64,000 nt of DNA from Pogonophryne albipinna (taxonomy: Eukaryota > Chordata > Actinopteri > Perciformes > Artedidraconidae). The notes under the pieces were generated by a model. The model was not told the origin of the DNA and did not search any database. It worked only from the letters and a program-made list of their open reading frames with translations. The stretch's first letter is position 1; each line of letters begins with the position of its first letter. The translations under genes were made by a program, and so were the position numbers. Location: NCBI GenBank assembly GCA_028583405.1, contig CM053256.1:2660424-2724423 (forward strand), written 5' to 3'. Of this stretch, positions 40,318 to 52,700 are shown piece by piece.

Positions 40318-40785
40318 CATAGAGTCTCTCAAAAGGCCGACCTACAATCTTTGAGTCTCAGGTCTTCTGGGTCGGGTCTGCTCTCTGTTCCCGAGAATAA
40401 CCACTAAACATGGAAAAGCAGCTTTTAGTTATTGTGCCCCAACAATTTGGAACAAACTGCCTAAATCGTGCACGTCCGCCGAAACACTTCCTATTTTTAA
40501 ATCCCGACTAAAAACGCACCTATTTGCCGCTGCTTTTAATTGAGCTGCCCATACTCACACTACAGTATGCCTTTTTAGTCATGTATTCTGTACCTGCTGT
40601 GTTTATTTATTTAAATTATTTCATTACCTTTGCTTATTATGCCTGTTTTTAAATGCCTTTTTAATAATGTATTTATGCTGTATTTGTTCTTAAATGTCTT
40701 TTGCTTTTAATCTGTAAAGCACTTTGAATCGCCACGTGCTGAAAAGTGCTATATAAATAAAATTGCCTTGCCTTGCCTTTGAGCA
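40318..40785 (+). mobile_element. 3' fragment of a LINE (L2/CR1-like) with reverse-transcriptase C-terminus and tail
   Basis: Bases 40,418-40,543 translate to AAFSYCAPTIWNKLP...PIFKSRLKTHLFAAAFN and a stop, the typical C-terminal end of fish LINE ORF2 proteins. It is followed by a 3' UTR with TGTAAAGCACTTTGAAT, AAAAGTGCTATATAAATAAA and a short (TTGCC)n tail ending near 40,780. The 5' part is missing, as is usual for truncated LINE copies. Confidence 0.8.
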
Positions 40786-43029
40786 GATGTTCAACTTGTT
40801 GAGCAGTTTTGATTTTAAAGCGGTAGACAAACACTGTACCATCTAGTATTGCAATACTGTAATACACTCAGAATCACGGATGTTAAAAACAGAAGATGAA
40901 TTTGTCTACTCTCCCTGAACGACCTCAGGCGGCGGAGAAAATAAATAATTAGTTTGTGCTTTTACAGATATATTTTATGGGGTCTTTCCAACATATGAAG
41001 TGAGGATTTTAACATACACATCTGCACACGGACATGCAAGGTCCTTCAGAGGCATTCCAATGTTGACCATTCATGTCAGAATTGAGTTGTACCCAGTAAA
41101 AGAGTGATTGACGTCCTAGGCCAACTCTCCCTCCCTCCTTCCTCACGCCTTCCTCCCCCCCTCCCCTGCCCTCTGCCACTGCGTCACAGCGCTGAGAGCG
41201 TGCGTGTATCGGGACCCTCAGGCCCAACGTCCATAAGCAGAGGGGGTGGAGGTCGTTGAGGAGAGCCCAGGGGTCAAAACACTGTGTGCGCAGTTCCGGG
41301 ACCCCTATCTGACTGTGCGACCCAAGTACAGACGAGCCACTGTTCCTCCTCAAGCTCTCCTTTCATTCCCCCCAGCAACGGGACTCTTACGCCGGGATGC
41401 AGTGGCAGGGCTCAGGGGTGGGCAATGGGTGACCTTCTGATTTTAAAGATATAGACAGGCATTTCTCTATTGTCAAAAGCCTCATAATTCATTTGACTTC
41501 TCGCACAGGCCATCCTGTTGCCCGACACACCATCTCTAAAGTTAATGACCCTGGAGGTCCGCTAACCAAGAGTCATTTTAGGAATGGGGGGAGCTGGATG
41601 TGGAGTGCTGTGTGGTCACACAGCTGCAGGGTTTGACATTGACCCCGATAGTAACTGAGAGTAAAAGTGAAGCCTGGTTAAGAAGGGGTGCAACACAATG
41701 GTTCTTTGTTCTACAAGTTTAGTTATCACACATTTTATAGAATAAAAACGTTTAACTCAGGTGGACATTTTCTGTTCCGGTTCTTTAATGTTTAATTAAT
41801 TCTGTACTATATTTAACATTTCAAATAAGTATTGTTCGTGACAGTCAGTTATAGCAAGAGTACAATTTGAGATGAAAGGAGTTTTCTAATTGTTACATTT
41901 ATATGGGGGAATTTATCATTTATCTTTAGTTCCCTTAAAAAATATATATACACTAATTTACAACAATTTATTTTTGACCTATTCATATTTTTGCTTTTAC
42001 TAGCCCATGCTTTAGAATATCCATCCCTTAGATTTCAGCCACCAATCCCATACAGTGTAACATCTTGTGTGACCTGCAGTATTGAAAAATGTAATTTTAC
42101 AATGTAAATCTGCTTTTCAGAGACGATAAGCATGTTACTTTGGATAATCTACAGGCCCTAATGTAAACATTTTTTATTAGAAATACTTTCTACTTAAGAA
42201 ATCTCCCAATGAAAACTGTTGACAGTATGTTCTGTGCATTATTAGATCAGGACACTGTTTCCTGCAAGTGATCAACTGTATGTGTTCAATTTATATTGCA
42301 ATGCTTACTTCAATTGGATTGGGGTGGCAGCAGAAATCTCTCTGCAAATAACCAAAAAAAGAAGACTACAAAATATTTAATGTAATTTTAACAATAGCAG
42401 GTTATCACATTTTCTCAACCACTGAATGATACAGAAAACAAAGTGGTTACTATCCCCTCCCCACACGGTTTTAACCTAGCACTTGATCCTCACAAACCAC
42501 AAGTGCTGCACCTCCACCCTCCTTATCCACAAACACAGCTCTGCCTGCTCCAAAGCCAGCGCACACCGCCAAGGTTAAGGATGGTTAAGGACAATACTAA
42601 TCGATCCCCCAATTACGGAGAGCTGGAGAGCGAGAGAGAGGTGGGGAGAAGAGAGACGTAGCCTGGGGTTTGAGTGTTGGGAGGGAGTCTCAGAATGCGA
42701 GGGGTGGGGGGATGAGAGGTAGTCTTTATCTTCGGATCCCTCTCTCCTTTAACTTGAAGCTGGGTGTCATGGGGCTTTTGAAGTAGTGGATAGAGAGGAG
42801 GGACAGAGAAAGGGGGAGGAAGGGGGGGGGGGTTAGGCTTGCGTGCAGGCAGGGTCTCTCACCATGCCAGGGGGAAGACGTCTGAAGGAAAATCTTTACA
42901 GCCTTGACAGTGCCCCTGACGTGTGTGCCTTTTTGTGTACTTGTGTGTATTTGGATATGTGTGTGTATCTTAGCATGTTTGTGTGTGTGAGTGAGTGCAT
43001 GTGTGCCTGAGTTGAATGTCTGGCTCATG

Positions 43030-43145
43030 CAGTGAGGTGGGGATCACAGAGCCCCCTTTTTAAATTGCCGCTAATGAGCCCTGGCTGGCGAGAGGTACTC
43101 GAATTGATTAAATTTGCATGGGAGCCTAAATCATGACGGGGGCCT
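43030..43145. promoter_or_regulatory. Candidate conserved noncoding element with POU octamer
   Basis: A high-complexity patch between simple repeats, with CCGCTAATGAGC, GAATTGATTAAATTTGCATG and CCTAAATCATGAC. It contains the perfect octamer ATTTGCAT (43,112-43,119) next to homeodomain-like ATTGATTAAA. Conservation cannot be tested here. Confidence 0.35.
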
Positions 43146-43172
43146 CATACTTGTGGCCCCCACCTCTAGGTA

Positions 43173-43345
43173 CACACACACACACGCACGCACGCACGCA
43201 CACATACACAGCACCCCAAGTCCTGCCCCCCCCCACCTTCACATAAGACCTACAGGGGGTATCTCTCTGCAGGAGAGAGGGACAGGATAGACCAGGGGGA
43301 GGGTGTGTACATGTGTGTGTACATGTGTGTGTACATGTGTGTGTG
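43173..43345. repeat. Cluster of CA/GCAC and GTGTGTACAT simple repeats
   Basis: CACACA and CGCACGCACG runs near 43,173-43,210 and a tandem GTACATGTGTGT array near 43,301-43,345. They flank C-rich low-complexity sequence. Confidence 0.8.
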
Positions 43346-44539
43346 GTGTTGAACGGGGCGTGGAGGGCACCCATCTGCCCCGGTATTACTGTCAGTCCAT
43401 CATTCAGGGGAATGCCAGTCGCGCGCCTGGGGGACGTGTTCATTACGCTTTAACTACCGGATCTGTCCTTGTCTCGCAGCCTCCCAGTGTCATTGTCTGC
43501 CAGAGATTGCGTGTGTGTGTATATTTATGCATGTGTCTGCTTGCATCACAATTGAACGCACCCACTACTTGTATACGGGGCGGTAGGGAGGGGGATGTTT
43601 GTGTGTTTGGATACTGAAGAATATTCGGTCAATACACACACTGGACACTGATACTGTAAGTTTTTGAAACTCATAACTTCCCTTTTGTGTCAAGCTCATT
43701 TTCATTTCATTATAATATTCCCAGCCTCTTAATTGTTTACTTCTGCCTTTCACAGAAACACACTCCTGCTGTGCGCTTTCTGTCTCCCATCAAATGTGTT
43801 GATCACCTGATGGTTACCTCTTTAATGGCAACTACGTGACAAACAGAGAGAAACTTTGTGTACTTGTGGGCCTTACATCTGCTCAACAGTAAGGTGTTAA
43901 AATGCACAACTGTGTGTGTCTGTGTGTGTGTGTGTGTGTGTGCTGCTTGGGGACAGTGCCTGTGCGTGGTTATCCTGGGTGATTGCAGTAATCAGATGGG
44001 GGTGTTAATCAGAGTTTGTTCGTCAGTGGCCTGATGAGGGGCGATGAGGGCCGCTGATTGTAATGCGATGCTTCAATCGGTCTCTCTGACGACTACAGAG
44101 ACAAACCGCTAAGAGAATCATTATCATGCCGCACACTTTTTACCCGCACTTTTGGAACACCACGACAGCCTGCCAAAGTGTAAACAAACAAGCAAATAAC
44201 AACACTGCTGTACGTGTGGAAGTATGTCACTGGGAGGATGCAGACTCAATTATTATTATAGAGGCTGTTTTCATTCCAGTGGACACAATGAAGAACAGTC
44301 GCACGATGGGTTATATATCACTATTTAGGAGTCAGTGTCACCCCTATTGAATAACAAGAGCAGGGGGAAGGGATGTGTTGGGGTTAGATGGGAGAAAAGA
44401 TGTAGCCGAGAGAAAGGTTGGGGGTGGGGAGGTAAATGTGACCCCGTGGTTTATAGTCCTGTCTTGTCACTGACAGGCTTGCATCAGATATTTTTCCTCT
44501 TTCTTTTCTTTTTCTTTTGCAAGAGGGGGGCTATCGCTA

Positions 44540-44640
44540 TTACGTCTGGCTCATCAGCCAAGTCCCTACAAGGGCTGATACAAATTAATTAACCTAATTA
44601 GGGGCTGCGATTGCGGGTGTGATTATAGGGGCTGGAAGGG
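44540..44640. promoter_or_regulatory. Candidate conserved noncoding element with clustered homeodomain cores
   Basis: Within about 20 bp are TTAATTAA and CTAATTAGG, then GATTGCGGGTGTGATTATAGG. Clustered TAATTA cores in ordered, non-repetitive sequence are typical of developmental enhancers. Only motif content supports it. Confidence 0.3.
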
Positions 44641-47600
44641 GAGGGAGGTAGGGAAGGATGGTTCATGGAGGTGGGGGTGCGCTGGCAGCCAGGGCCCAGG
44701 CGACGATGAGCCGGGAGGTGTGGGAGCTCAGCCAAGATGCTCTGCATGGCTAATGAGAAAAGCTAGCTAGCTTCAGCCTCCCCTCCCCTCCATCTTTCAA
44801 TTCTCCACATTCTATTTACACTTTCTCTTTTTTTTCATGTATTTATGTTGCACCTGTTATGCTTCAATGTTAGGCTCCTCCGCTAAAGTGTAACTTAATA
44901 ATCCTTTTTCATTGTCTCTCCCTAAACTTTTGTAGATTTCCTGCATGTTCTTATCATTATTTATCTCTTGTTAATTCCTTTGCCTGTTGTTTTGATGACT
45001 TACATAGGCTTCAAAAACAGACGAATGCACCTGTTGCAGTTCTCAGTAAAACCAAATACATTCTGTTGTCTATTTCAAGTATAGAGTTAAAGCTATTGAC
45101 CTCTCTGATCCACCTGCACTCTCATCTAGGTTTATTATTTATAAACTAGGACTTCACTTTAGATAAAATGCAGTCATAGTAGTAGCTAGGTTTTCAGATT
45201 CTTCTACAATGCTTGAAGTCTATCTTTTTTTTGAAGTTCTGTAGTATCACACTGCATAGGGTGCAGTGCAGCACTGCCTATTGTTCACTTAAACTGTACT
45301 CCACACAAGGAACAGAAACATCCTCTGGGAACACACAGTGGCACACACACATACAGGCTCACACACTTTCTCATCCTTTGGTATGAACAACCAATCGTGT
45401 CTCACCACACAGATGCACACAGTACATGCAAACTCTCTCTCTGCCTCCTTCTCTCTCACAGGCACACTCCAGAGCAGCAATATTTAAATCTTCTATTGGT
45501 ATTGGAAACAGAACAAAGATATTCTTCAGACCGAAGCAAAATGTGTTTTCTTGCCGGCATCAGCGATTCTAATGTTTCTAATGAGTTGTAGGAGAAGAAG
45601 AGTGACTGGAAGGATTAGGTATCGGTAAATGAAAAGAGAATAAAAAAAAAAAAAGGAAACACCGGAAATATCCTCAATGTCAGATTTTGGGCCTCTATGT
45701 TCCTGACAGTGCAGGAACCCGTGCCAGTACTGTCCAATGTCACCTTTGAATATTGGCGCTTGTATCTCGGCCACACTGAGCATGCAGTGGATTGTGCCAT
45801 TTGATTTCCAAGATTGTGCCTTTAGCTGTCTCTCTTTCTTTCTCTCCCTCTTCCTTCTCTCCCTCCCTCTCACGTCCTGTTTCTGCCTCAGTATCAGTAG
45901 CAGGGATGTGATTAGGAAGCCACTAGCAGACAGTGATAGGGAGGTGTTTATATCACCGTTCTAATCTGGAGCCCCAGGAAAAAAGGCCCCTTTCTTTTTT
46001 CTCTCTCAAGGATTCTGCATTGTAAATGGCTGCAAGGCTCCTGTTCATATATGCAAAAAATGCAAGACTGCTTTTTTTATATCTAGCATAATATTACAAA
46101 ATAAAGAAAAATGGTCAAATAGAGCATGTATTTTTAAAGCTACACTTAACAATGTTTTTGTATTAGCAAGGGATAAGACAAATGTGAAAGGGGAAGCTTA
46201 TTGAAATGAATACACAGTGAATACCATCTGACTGTCCTCCAGCTTTATGAAACATTTGAGCATCTTTTAGCTTGTTGTTTTGGTTTTATTGCTGCAAAAT
46301 AATACAGTTTTGGTTCACTCTCATTGTCTAATCTGAATTTGATCCAAAAACCCCACCGTGCATTACCTGCTGTGCAGCAAACGTCAGACAAGATTATTGA
46401 CTAGCTGGTGAAAATCGTGAAACATGTTTCTTGCCGCTTTCTAATATCTTTGCATATCTGGCAACGTTTTCGTTAACATCTGATTTTGAATTGCTTTTTG
46501 TATTGCTATGTAGCACATTAACAATACAACAGATACATGTTATGAGCTCTTACATACACTGTTCTAATCTTTCCAGGAAGAAATCCTCTGGCACACAGGA
46601 AATGAACATTTACAACAACTAAAGTTTTTTGTTTTTTGGATTGAGTTGAAGAATAATGATGATGTCTGGCTACAGCCACTTGACTGAATATAAGAAAATC
46701 CCTTTCATACACTTTTAAGGTTGTTTTGTATTGTCTAAATTATGTGGTACGAGTGTTGGTTCACAGCTCAACTCTTTTGTACTAACTTTCATTAGATAAT
46801 TTCAAGGCCTGAAGTGAATGAGAACCAACGTAAAGCATTTGTATTCCATATGCACGAGATAGGAAAAGGGGCGTCACAATATGGGTGATGCTTACATTTA
46901 GAAAGTGTGTGTGTGTGTGTCTGTGTACTGTATGTGTTGAGGCAGAGAGGCCCGAGCGATTACTCAGGCCTTTAAGAAGTCCCTGTCTCTTGGCTCTAGT
47001 TCTCTTGCCTTACTGATAAGCATGAGCCATGTCAGAGGGAAGGTAAACACGGCACTTAAGGATTCCTCTCTCATTTTGTAGTCACACTTACACTTTAATT
47101 AAAGCCAGAGAGAGAGAGAGCGATAGCCCTGCAATGAGGTGATGCTATCTGGGGGCCAGGCAGGTAGAACCACAGGGAGATGTGGGGCCGATATCTGGCC
47201 TCCGACCAGTATATACATGTGTGTGTGAAAGAGAGAACATTACGTACAATTTAAGCTTTTGTGTAAGTGCACATGTTTGTCCGGTCAAAATGTTTGTTTG
47301 TGTGTGCTTGTGTGTATGTGCGTTACGCTTTACGTTGCTTTCCGAGCTAAACAGCTGTAGCGAGGCTGCTATCAGATATTTATAAGCGGCTCATGAATAT
47401 GGATGGGCGGCGTGATGGGACTGATGTTTGTCCTCTAAGAGGGGATGAAAGGAGACTGTGCTTCCTTCCCTGAGAGACCCAGTCAGGGCCGCTCATAGAG
47501 CAGGGGATGGGAGCTCTGGATTGGGAGTAAATTGAGGATTGGGGTGGGTGCTGGTGGTCGGGACAGATGGTAAAATTTAATGAAATGTGATTTGGATACC

Positions 47601-48164
47601 CAAGGCAAAGTATCTCCCTTATGGATTTATATATTCCAAACTTGTATTGAAATATTAACACTGTCGCATTGTCAGTATGACTGGTAGTTCTTTCCCCTCC
47701 CTTCTCCATTCAACATTAGAACAACATTCAAATTACTGAGATATAGCATTACACTGTACATTTGTTTAAGATATGTTTGTCCAACCATAAAGAAGCCCAT
47801 CATTTTGAAAGTGTCGTTGATCAGTGCTAATCACTTAGAAATGATATATAAATATTTGTTTGAATAAGGCTTTTAAAATGTTTGACCATGGGTGTGTTGT
47901 ACTAGAGCAGGGGAGATTCCCAGTCGATCGCGAGATGTGTCTAAAAATAGAACAACAATATTCAGTTTTATCGTTAATGTCCAATATAACATAATCTTCC
48001 TGTCCCAGAATAATTCACTTGAACGCATCAAAGCTTTGTGATTGGCCGGCGTGACCCCATGTGTCGGGCGTGGCTGGTGGGCAGTGGGCAGTGCACTAGT
48101 TCGCTAACGTTGTCCGTGTCAACAACAGGAGTGATAGTCCGCACACACACAAGACCGCAATTAT

Positions 48165-49747
48165 GGCAGAAGCAAAACATATATAATTTTCACTCCGAGT
48201 GGGAGGATGATTATTTTTGTATCTATTCCAATTCAAAGTCCATCTGTCTCATCTGCAATGCGAGCATGGCTTTATCGAAGAAGGGTAATTTAGGAGCGGC
48301 ATTTCAAAACAGTGCACAAACGCTACGAGACGGAATTCCCTCCTAATTCTGCCCTACGCTCCCAAAAGGGGAGGGGCCTGAGAGGACAGCTAAATGCACA
48401 GCAGTCCATTTTCACCAGGCCCAACAACAAGAGCAAGGCTGCTACCATAGTAGTGATGGGAATTCCGGCTCTTCATGGTGAGCCGGATCATTTGGCTCGG
48501 CTCACCAAGAAGAGCCGGCTCCCAAACGGCTCTTCAGTTTACCACATATTATACCTTTTAATTAAATCAAATCTAGCCCTGTTTTGACTAATTATATGTG
48601 TACACATATATCACTTAAATTATTCAATACAACCTTTGTACTGAAGTATTCCAAAGTAAAAATTACATGTTTAATATAAATGATTTGCTGTGGCCAATTG
48701 TTTTCATTGCATTTACAGACCCGTGTAACTCTCTGATGAATGAATGCATTGACTTGCTTGTAGAACCACGCTACACAAAACAGATAGCAACACCTATAAA
48801 AACTATTTTTTTTTAAAAAGGGGCTACTGTATCGACCTATATAAAGTATATAAATATAGTTTTTTTTTCAAAATACCAAAAAGATCCTGCATTTTAGCCA
48901 TGCCTCATTTCGCGCTATTTGCTCTTTCCAGCGCTGTTTTTGCAGGGGGCTGATTCTGTGAGCTGCAGCTGACCACGCCCCCCTGCAGGAGAGGGGAGCG
49001 TGCTCTGAGATCAGCTGCTGGGCTGTCAGAAGAGGGGGAGAAAAAGAGATCTCCGTCCTCCGTGTTTTATTCTTATTGAAGTAAGAAGAGAAGTAATGGG
49101 GCAGAAACCCTCCTTTTTACGCAGCGGTCCAGACATAGACATCAAACGGCGACACATATTCAGTTGCCAGTTACTTTGGCATTAGGGCAGGGATATCTAG
49201 ATACTTTCCAATGTTTGACATAATGAGTTGTGCTACTTTTAAAGCAAGCAACGATGTTTTCAAATCTGTAATCAAAAAGCTCCTCAAAAACACTATCGAA
49301 GCAGTTCCTGCCGTTGCTACGTTAGTTCAAACAGTAACAACGTACTACTTTTCTTAGCGGATGCATGTCAATTTAAATCAATACATAAAACTCTTTTTTA
49401 AATCAATAAAATCATTTTCTAAATCCATAAAAGCATTTCAATTAACATTGGGAGTCATGTCGTTACTTTGTTGAGAATGTGGCCATGTAATAAGCGGGAT
49501 AATGTGCACATTGCACATTGCATAATGTGCCTTCAAGCCGATCTAGATCCCTCCGCAAAAAAAAAAAAAAACCGGCTCGTTCGCGGGCGACAGCCGGCTC
49601 CCGTCGTTCACTTAAAAGAGTTCGCGACCGACACATCACTATACCATAGCATCTTAACGTGTCAGTCACGTTCTTGCGTAACACATGAAGTCTTTCAAAG
49701 ACGGCGAAGTTGTGAAAGAAGCATTTCTGGAGGCTGCCGATGCGTAA
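48165..49747 (+). pseudogene. Broken hAT/ZBED-like transposase fragment
   Basis: Three blocks are visible. One at about 48,171-48,294 reads NFHSEWEDDYF...ICLICNASMALSKKGNL, with the CxxC of a BED finger. The next, in another frame (about 48,295-48,442), reads RHF...VHKRYETEFPPNSALR...QQSIFTRPN. The last, beyond the nested insertion (about 49,680-49,741), reads SFKDGEVVKEAFLEAADA before a stop. The blocks are arranged as in the hAT-derived proteins of the ZBED/GTF2IRD2-like group. A single extra base near 48,292 separates the first two blocks and the 1.2-kb insertion separates the last. It is not a functional gene. Confidence 0.75.
48451..49641. mobile_element. Inner hAT element nested in the outer one, 1,191 bp, perfect 8-bp TSD
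   Basis: It starts TAGTGATGGGA and its inverted right end starts TAGTGATGTGT. The flanking direct repeat TACCATAG (48,443-48,450 and 49,642-49,649) is exact. Subterminal GAGCCGGCT/AGCCGGCTC motifs are repeated near both ends. An A15 run is at about 49,557-49,571. No transposase ORF remains. It landed inside the transposase remnant of the outer element. Confidence 0.9.
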
Positions 49748-52700
49748 TAAAAATAACAGTAGCATTTCAACAGGTTTTTGATATGATAAATACTCAAGTT
49801 AGATATCGTTATTAATCAGCTGTAAGTTTGAGTTTGTTTGAACTTATTCATTATAATTATTGTACAAAATGGTATAAGAATGCTAACTTAAATTGATGAT
49901 AGTCTATTATCAATTCAGGTTAAGAAACTAGTGTTGCTTGCATCCTATTTTAAAGGCATTTCTTTTTATAATCTACTAAAATGCAACAAAAAAAGGGTTT
50001 GATTCTATTAATGTTGTCTTTTTTATTGCACTGTTGTAGCAGATTCCTGTGTAGCTTCAGATCTGAGTTGTCTTATTAGTAAGCCTAATTTCTACTTTTG
50101 TAGCAACACTATTTTTATATAATGGCAAAGAAAGGGTTCAGAGTCTTTTCTTTTTCCCTGTGTCATATGTGGCAGCACTGTTCAATGTTTCTTGAAAACA
50201 TTACCCACTGTAGTATGTGACGTGTGAATAAACTCCAACTCTGTATCAACAACACTGTTGTGTAACTTCAGTTAAATACTTGTATGTGTGTAGATTAGAA
50301 AGAGGTAAGATAAAGGATCTGCAGTATTTTATGAAGTATTAATCGTATAAAGGTCAGTTTTATACAAGTAGAAGTGTGTATTTACCTGGTAGCTACGCCT
50401 CTCTATTTGGACTGGTAGATCTCAGCAGACTGGCAACTTTAAAAGTAGCTCTCGGTTCAAAAAAGGTTGGGCACCCCTGTACTAGAGAATCAGAACATGC
50501 ACATCTTAAGTCCATGTTTGTTATGTAAGCTAATGAGGATGCTTTCCCAAAATTGGAAAGTATGTTTTTTTCAGACCTCCAAAAAAAAACCAGACATTTG
50601 TTTGTAATTTTCTCAGTGAATAATGAATGTCCTTGTCCGTAGCGGTCATTCTGATTCCTAGCAGCACACATTTGGTCAGGGACATGCATAACTGACCTAA
50701 GTGTCCAAAGTAGAGGTCAGTCCATTGAGAGACAGGATCAGAGGACAGCAGGCACGGGGCAAGCAACAGCGCTGCACTACAATGTACCTTTCAATGCTAA
50801 TCACTGAGTCATCTATCAGAGCTAAAACATGGGCGCTAAGCAACCTGTACATGCATTAGACCTCCCCAATTACCATAATGGCTCAGTGTTTAATATGGCT
50901 AATAGGCTGGCACGACCTTGCCCATTCACTCAGCAGGTACATGCACCCAGCCGATGTGAAATGGACATATTTAGAGACCATTAGGGACTTTTAGCTGTTC
51001 TGGGTCCACAGTTATGCATCTGAAAAGGGAAGGATAGATGGATGGACAGATGAATAGATGAAAAACAGGAACATTTGTGGACAAAAGACAATTAAATGAA
51101 GCTGAAATGGTTATGTATGCAGAAGAAAATTGATATTATTGTTGGTTTTGCTCTTAGGAGTACAACACAGGAAATTGCTATTTTATGGCAAAGCATGTTT
51201 CAGAGTACTTCTACATATCTGAATGTGCTGGTGTAGGAGTGCCCTGTGGGCTCTGCTGGGAAGTACGTCAGTGTAGGCGCAATGTGGTTCCGAGAGGGCG
51301 GTTGGGTGGAGCGGGAGAGAAGGGGCAGAATCTGAAAAATGTGCCTCCGCAAAACCCTGGGGGGTTAACATTTTGGTTTTCTCTGAGTCTTTGTGGTGGT
51401 GGACAAATGATCCCAGGAGTCGGACAATAATGTTTTTATGGGACTCTAAATGTTGAGCTCAACAAGGTCATCGTGGGAGTGTAATGGCCAACACGTGGCA
51501 AGTCTTGAACTCCAGCACTGCTGGATCAAGAGGGGAGGAGAGGAGGGGAAGCTGGGAGGAGAGAAGGTGGGTGGAGAGCAGGGACTCACCCCTCTGGGTT
51601 TCTCAAACAAGCCTGCACTTTGTTCTAATGAGAGACAAGAGCCACTCAGAACATAAAGTACCTAGATGACCAAACTATGCCTGGCCCGGCCAGACTAGGT
51701 CTTGTAAACTGGCCCAGAGAGATAATGTTTCCCTGTGGCCAATCTGCGCCTGTATGCCCACGCCCTGGCATCTAGTGAACAATAACCCCTTCCTGCTTCA
51801 AACAAGAATTCCTTTCTTGGTCTCCCTTGGGACAAGTCGGTCTTTTACTGTCTGTCGCTCCCCTGTGTGTGTGAGAGTGTGTGGGTTAGAGCTGAGTAAT
51901 TTATCTGTTTGTTCGTCAGGATAAAGGACCTCACTGTAGTCTAGCTGTCCACTTCACTGTCACTAATAAAATAAGAAGATGGGAGCTAAGGTATAGAAAC
52001 ATAATGCTATCAAACTGAAACATTTAACATCTACTAAATACTTTGAAAGATATTGCATGTGCATGCATGGTTTCAGTTGTATCTACATTTGTGTTTTTCA
52101 TTAGTGTATGGGCTTTTTTTCCCAACTGATGTGAACTACTTTTTAGTAATTTATGTATGAGGTTTTCACTACTATTCATGTGTGCTTTCAATAATGTGTT
52201 TGATAGTGTCCTATACAGTGTCATCTCACACTGTTTGTACAGCTGATGGTAATTCATGTTTGTTGTTTGGTTTAGTACATAGTATTTCGAGGACATTCAC
52301 ACACTAGTATATAATAGATAATTACTGCAACCTACAGAAAGACTGGCAATAGATTTCATAATGTGTGCTGTCGTTTACATATCTAGAGCGAACTCATCAC
52401 AGATTTACTCTTTCTTCAGAAAATGTGTTTTGAACACACATAGTCAATTCCCCTTCTGCCTTTTATCAATTGACTACCCGTCGCACCATTCCATCTGAAA
52501 AATGCTAATATTTGTCAATAAGATGTAAGATGTAAACAGCCTTTGAGTGACAAAATGTGTTTGTGCAAGCATCGACTTCTTAGATTTTCTGAACAGATGT
52601 TTAATTGGTCAAAGCTAAAAGAGGCAGCCTCATCGTGTCTCTCCTTTGTCTCACAGTCCTGATAGGTGCATTGTTAAATAGATGGACCTCAGGCGTGTGG

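Larger units (their letters stand above)
47908..50479 (+). mobile_element. Outer hAT element with decayed BED-finger transposase, interrupted by a second hAT
   Basis: The element starts CAGGGG at 47,908. It ends at 50,479, where the inverted end reads CAGGGGTGCCCAACC. An exact 8-bp direct repeat, TACTAGAG, flanks it (47,900-47,907 and 50,480-50,487). Without the nested insertion it would be about 1.37 kb. Inside are pieces of an N-terminal transposase with a BED-type zinc finger. The left terminus carries a short internal difference from the right one. Only about the first hundred codons of a transposase can be seen, so it is internally deleted as well as interrupted. Confidence 0.88.

Noticed and set aside
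43126..43443. ORFs on both strands through CA, GCAC and GTGTACAT repeats
   Set aside because: Low-complexity translation only.
48038..48587. Two overlapping ORFs that look like a zinc-finger gene
   Set aside because: They lie inside a hAT element with target duplications and are separated by a frame break and an insertion, so they are transposase debris and not a host gene.
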